From: Clostridia bacterium
GTDB lineage: Bacteria; Bacillota_A; Clostridia; Christensenellales; Aristaeellaceae
Assembly: GCA_017412025.1 (NCBI GenBank)
Contig: JAFQOY010000187.1
Coordinates: 1-5,971, forward strand
DNA: 5,971 nucleotides
Direction of reading: 5' to 3'
In this document: positions 4,255 to 5,971 of the stretch, piece after piece
Numbering within the stretch: the first letter of the stretch is position 1
Layout of the letters: each line of letters starts with the position of its first letter
The notes under the pieces: model-generated
Told to the model about the DNA's origin: nothing
Database searches by the model: none
The model's input: only the letters and a program-made list of their open reading frames with translations
Made by a program: the position numbers and the translations under genes

Positions 4255-5971
4255 TTAGATACCCATGATGTTCTGAGAGGAGTTGGTCGGATAGACCTGC
4301 AGCGTCTGGCGGCTGCTGTAGCCGACATAATCGACCGCATACTTCGTCCAGTCATACATCTCATCGAGCGTGATCCAGCCGTTGTCGTTAACGTCGGCGG
4401 TGTAGGAAGAGCTCACGCCATTCACACCGTCCCAGCCGCAGCCCAGCGTCAGCAGCGTCGTGAAGACGCCTCCGACATAGGTGCTGCTGAAGCCCGCCTC
4501 ATAGGAGGACTGCGTCTTGCTGGCCGCGGTCAGCACGTAGTAGTTGGACGCCGCAAGGTTGGCGCGCGCCGTATCGCGGAAGGCGCTCATGAATCCGTTG
4601 ACGATCGCATCGGACATCTCCTGCTCCACTTTCTCTCTCGCAGCCGAATCCATCTCAAGACCCTTGCCGATCATGTTGCCGCTGTGGCAGGAGTCGTTGA
4701 TGACGACCTTCTTGCCCTGATACTGATCCAGCTTCGCGCGCAGCTGGCTGGGCGAGACATAACCGCTCGTGCCGCACATGGAACCCGTTTCCTCATGGTT
4801 GTACAGGTAGTTGCCGTAGGCGTCCCTCATGATCAGGCCATGGCCGGAGTAGTACAGCAGCGTCACGTCGTTGGAATCTGCCTTGCTGAACACTTCGCCA
4901 ATCTTGCTCAGAATGCCGGAGCCCGTCAGGTTGGAAGCCACCGTCACCTGATAGTCGGACTTGACCAGCCTGTTGAGCATGTTCTTCATCGCCTTCTGGT
5001 CGTTCGCCGGGCCATACAGCTGGTTGGACGTGCCCGGATAGGTCTGACCGATCAGCAGCGCACGGTACGTCACCGGATTGGCCGCAGCCTGCGTCGTCGC
5101 GTACACGTAGCCGCTCTGCGGGCTGGTGCCGGCGCTGTTGTACGCCGCAATCCTGTAGTAATACTTCGTGCCCGCAGACAGACCGGTATTGGTGTAGCTG
5201 ACCGTGCTGCCGGAGGTGATCGTCGCGATCTTACTGTACGTACCGCTGGAGCTGGTGGAGCGATAGATGTAGTAGCCCGTCGCGCTGGATACCTTCGTCC
5301 ATGTAAGCTTGATGGAGCTGCTGCTCTGCGCAGACGCCGCAAAGCCCGTCGGGATCGTCGGCAGAATCACGTTCGTCGTCGCAGAGGCATAGCTGCTCTG
5401 CGCGCTCGTTCCGATGCTGTTGTACGCAGCCACCTTGTAGTAATAGGTCGTGCCGGCGGACAGGCCGGTATTGGTATAGCTGACCGTGCTGCCGGAGGTA
5501 ATCGTCGCAATCTTACTGTACGTACCGCTGGCGCTGTTGGAGCGGTAGACATAGTAGCCCGTCGCGCCCGTCACCTTGTTCCAGGTGACCTTGATGGAGC
5601 TGGTTCCCTGCTTGGTCGCCGTCACGCCGGTCGGCTTCGACGGCGCAGAGGTCGCCGGCTTCACCGGCGTGCTGTACGCGCTGTGGGAGCGGGTTCCGTC
5701 GTCGTCGCGCACCGTGCGGATCTTCAGGTACTTGTTCTTCAGAGACGGATCCAGAGACGCGCTCTGCGTCGCCGTCGTCTTCGCCAGCACCGTCACCACG
5801 TCGCTGTACGTTCCGTTCTCCGTGCTGCTTGCAAAGATCTTATACTTGTGGGCGTTGGGCACCGTATTCCACGTCAGCACCACGTTTCCGCTCGTAGCGC
5901 TGACCGTTGCTCTCACGCCGTTCACGATGCCGACCGGATACACCAGCCTCGGCGCGGAATACGCGCCGTAA
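4255..5971 (-). CDS. Fn3-repeat protein with C-terminal caspase-like (peptidase C14) domain, N-terminus outside window
   Basis: About 571 residues are visible; the frame stays open to the window edge, so the GTG at 5943 is internal. Numbering from that codon: a divergent Fn3-like unit (~10-97), then two clear, closely related Fn3 units (~99-192 and ~194-285; SSIKVTWNKV...GYYVYRS...YYYKVAAYNS pattern), then a caspase-fold domain (~291-552). The caspase part has YRALLIGQTYPG, the NDQKAM helix, LLYYSGHG with catalytic His368, VVINDSCHSGN with catalytic Cys419, and YYVLTAASKTQSSYE, a typical p20/p10 layout. DVNDNGWITLDE (517-528) is a textbook EF-hand loop (D1, N3, N5, G6, I8, T9, E12). By analogy it is a Cys endopeptidase, possibly Ca2+-controlled, and probably exported, since tandem Fn3 units are typical of surface proteins; a signal peptide would lie outside the window. 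Substrate unknown. Final residues IMGI, stop TAA at 4255-4257, then its own terminator. Confidence 0.9.
   Translation of the reverse strand, partial: YGAYSAPRLVYPVGIVNGVRATVSATSGNVVLTWNTVPNAHKYKIFASSTENGTYSDVVTVLAKTTATQSASLDPSLKNKYLKIRTVRDDDGTRSHSAYSTPVKPATSAPSKPTGVTATKQGTSSIKVTWNKVTGATGYYVYRSNSASGTYSKIATITSGSTVSYTNTGLSAGTTYYYKVAAYNSIGTSAQSSYASATTNVILPTIPTGFAASAQSSSSIKLTWTKVSSATGYYIYRSTSSSGTYSKIATITSGSTVSYTNTGLSAGTKYYYRIAAYNSAGTSPQSGYVYATTQAAANPVTYRALLIGQTYPGTSNQLYGPANDQKAMKNMLNRLVKSDYQVTVASNLTGSGILSKIGEVFSKADSNDVTLLYYSGHGLIMRDAYGNYLYNHEETGSMCGTSGYVSPSQLRAKLDQYQGKKVVINDSCHSGNMIGKGLEMDSAAREKVEQEMSDAIVNGFMSAFRDTARANLAASNYYVLTAASKTQSSYEAGFSSTYVGGVFTTLLTLGCGWDGVNGVSSSYTADVNDNGWITLDEMYDWTKYAVDYVGYSSRQTLQVYPTNSSQNIMGI
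5167..5247 (-). repeat. Near-identical Fn3 repeat block, copy B
   Basis: These 81 bases encode 27 residues (SGTYSKIATI...LSAGT, residues 233-259) identical to those of copy A, 282 bases away. Six bases differ by my count and all are silent. It is part of the third visible Fn3 unit. Confidence 0.85.
5449..5529 (-). repeat. Near-identical Fn3 repeat block, copy A
   Basis: Partner of 5167-5247 in the second visible Fn3 unit (residues 139-165). Identical runs of over 20 bases make slippage or recombination between the units plausible, so copy number may vary between strains and may be mis-assembled from short reads. Confidence 0.85.

Noticed and set aside
4387..4393. DVNDNGWITLDE region considered as a dockerin module
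   Set aside because: Only one Ca-binding loop is present and it is embedded in the caspase domain; dockerins have two loops and form a separate module.
5089..5649. Repeats at about 280-bp spacing considered as a CRISPR-like or tandem non-coding array
   Set aside because: The repeats stay in frame, encode Fn3 units and differ only by silent changes in the core block, so they are protein repeats.
5576..5971. 131-residue plus-strand frame opposite the Fn3 region
   Set aside because: Mirrors the repeat-coding minus strand, with no ribosome site or recognisable domain.

Overview
The window looks like a chromosomal piece of a GC-rich Firmicute, most likely a gut member of Clostridia/Oscillospirales. 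This is inferred from the clostridial style of the leucyl-tRNA synthetase (zinc-type Cys pairs, GMILG before KMSKS), the MATE pump type, purine-rich Shine-Dalgarno sites and T-tailed terminators. It holds five genes, two of them cut by the window edges.

Layout. (1) 1-1438, + strand: the 3' part of leuS, closed by a strong intrinsic terminator. (2) 1524-2350: an AT-rich pocket, by eye about 40% GC against about 60% or more on either side. It carries a small SLOG/DUF1273-like protein on the minus strand and, divergently, an 84-residue XRE-type repressor. An 8+8 bp inverted repeat lies exactly between the -35 and -10 boxes of the SLOG promoter, so the pair reads as a self-contained, autoregulated accessory cassette. 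(3) 2391-3866, + strand: a MATE-family efflux transporter with its own extended -10 promoter and an odd His-rich N-terminus. (4) 3867-4254: a 388-base gap packed with hairpins. A terminator hairpin occurs twice as a perfect 24-bp direct repeat, and the 236 bp between the copies begin CAG and end CTG with imperfect terminal inverted repeats. I read this as a non-coding, MITE-like element inserted into the transporter's terminator. (5) 4255-5971, minus strand: a large protein, cut at its N-terminus, with at least three fibronectin-III-like repeats followed by a caspase-fold (peptidase C14) domain that has an intact His/Cys dyad and a canonical EF-hand loop.

How the parts relate. leuS is housekeeping and unrelated to the rest. 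The SLOG/XRE pair is the only pair here with visible shared regulation. The MATE gene is a stand-alone transcription unit. The caspase gene converges on it and ends in its own terminator. The most noteworthy items are the element in the terminator, the SLOG/XRE cassette, and the Fn3-caspase protein. I do not see a complete multi-gene defence system, CRISPR array, tRNA or rRNA.
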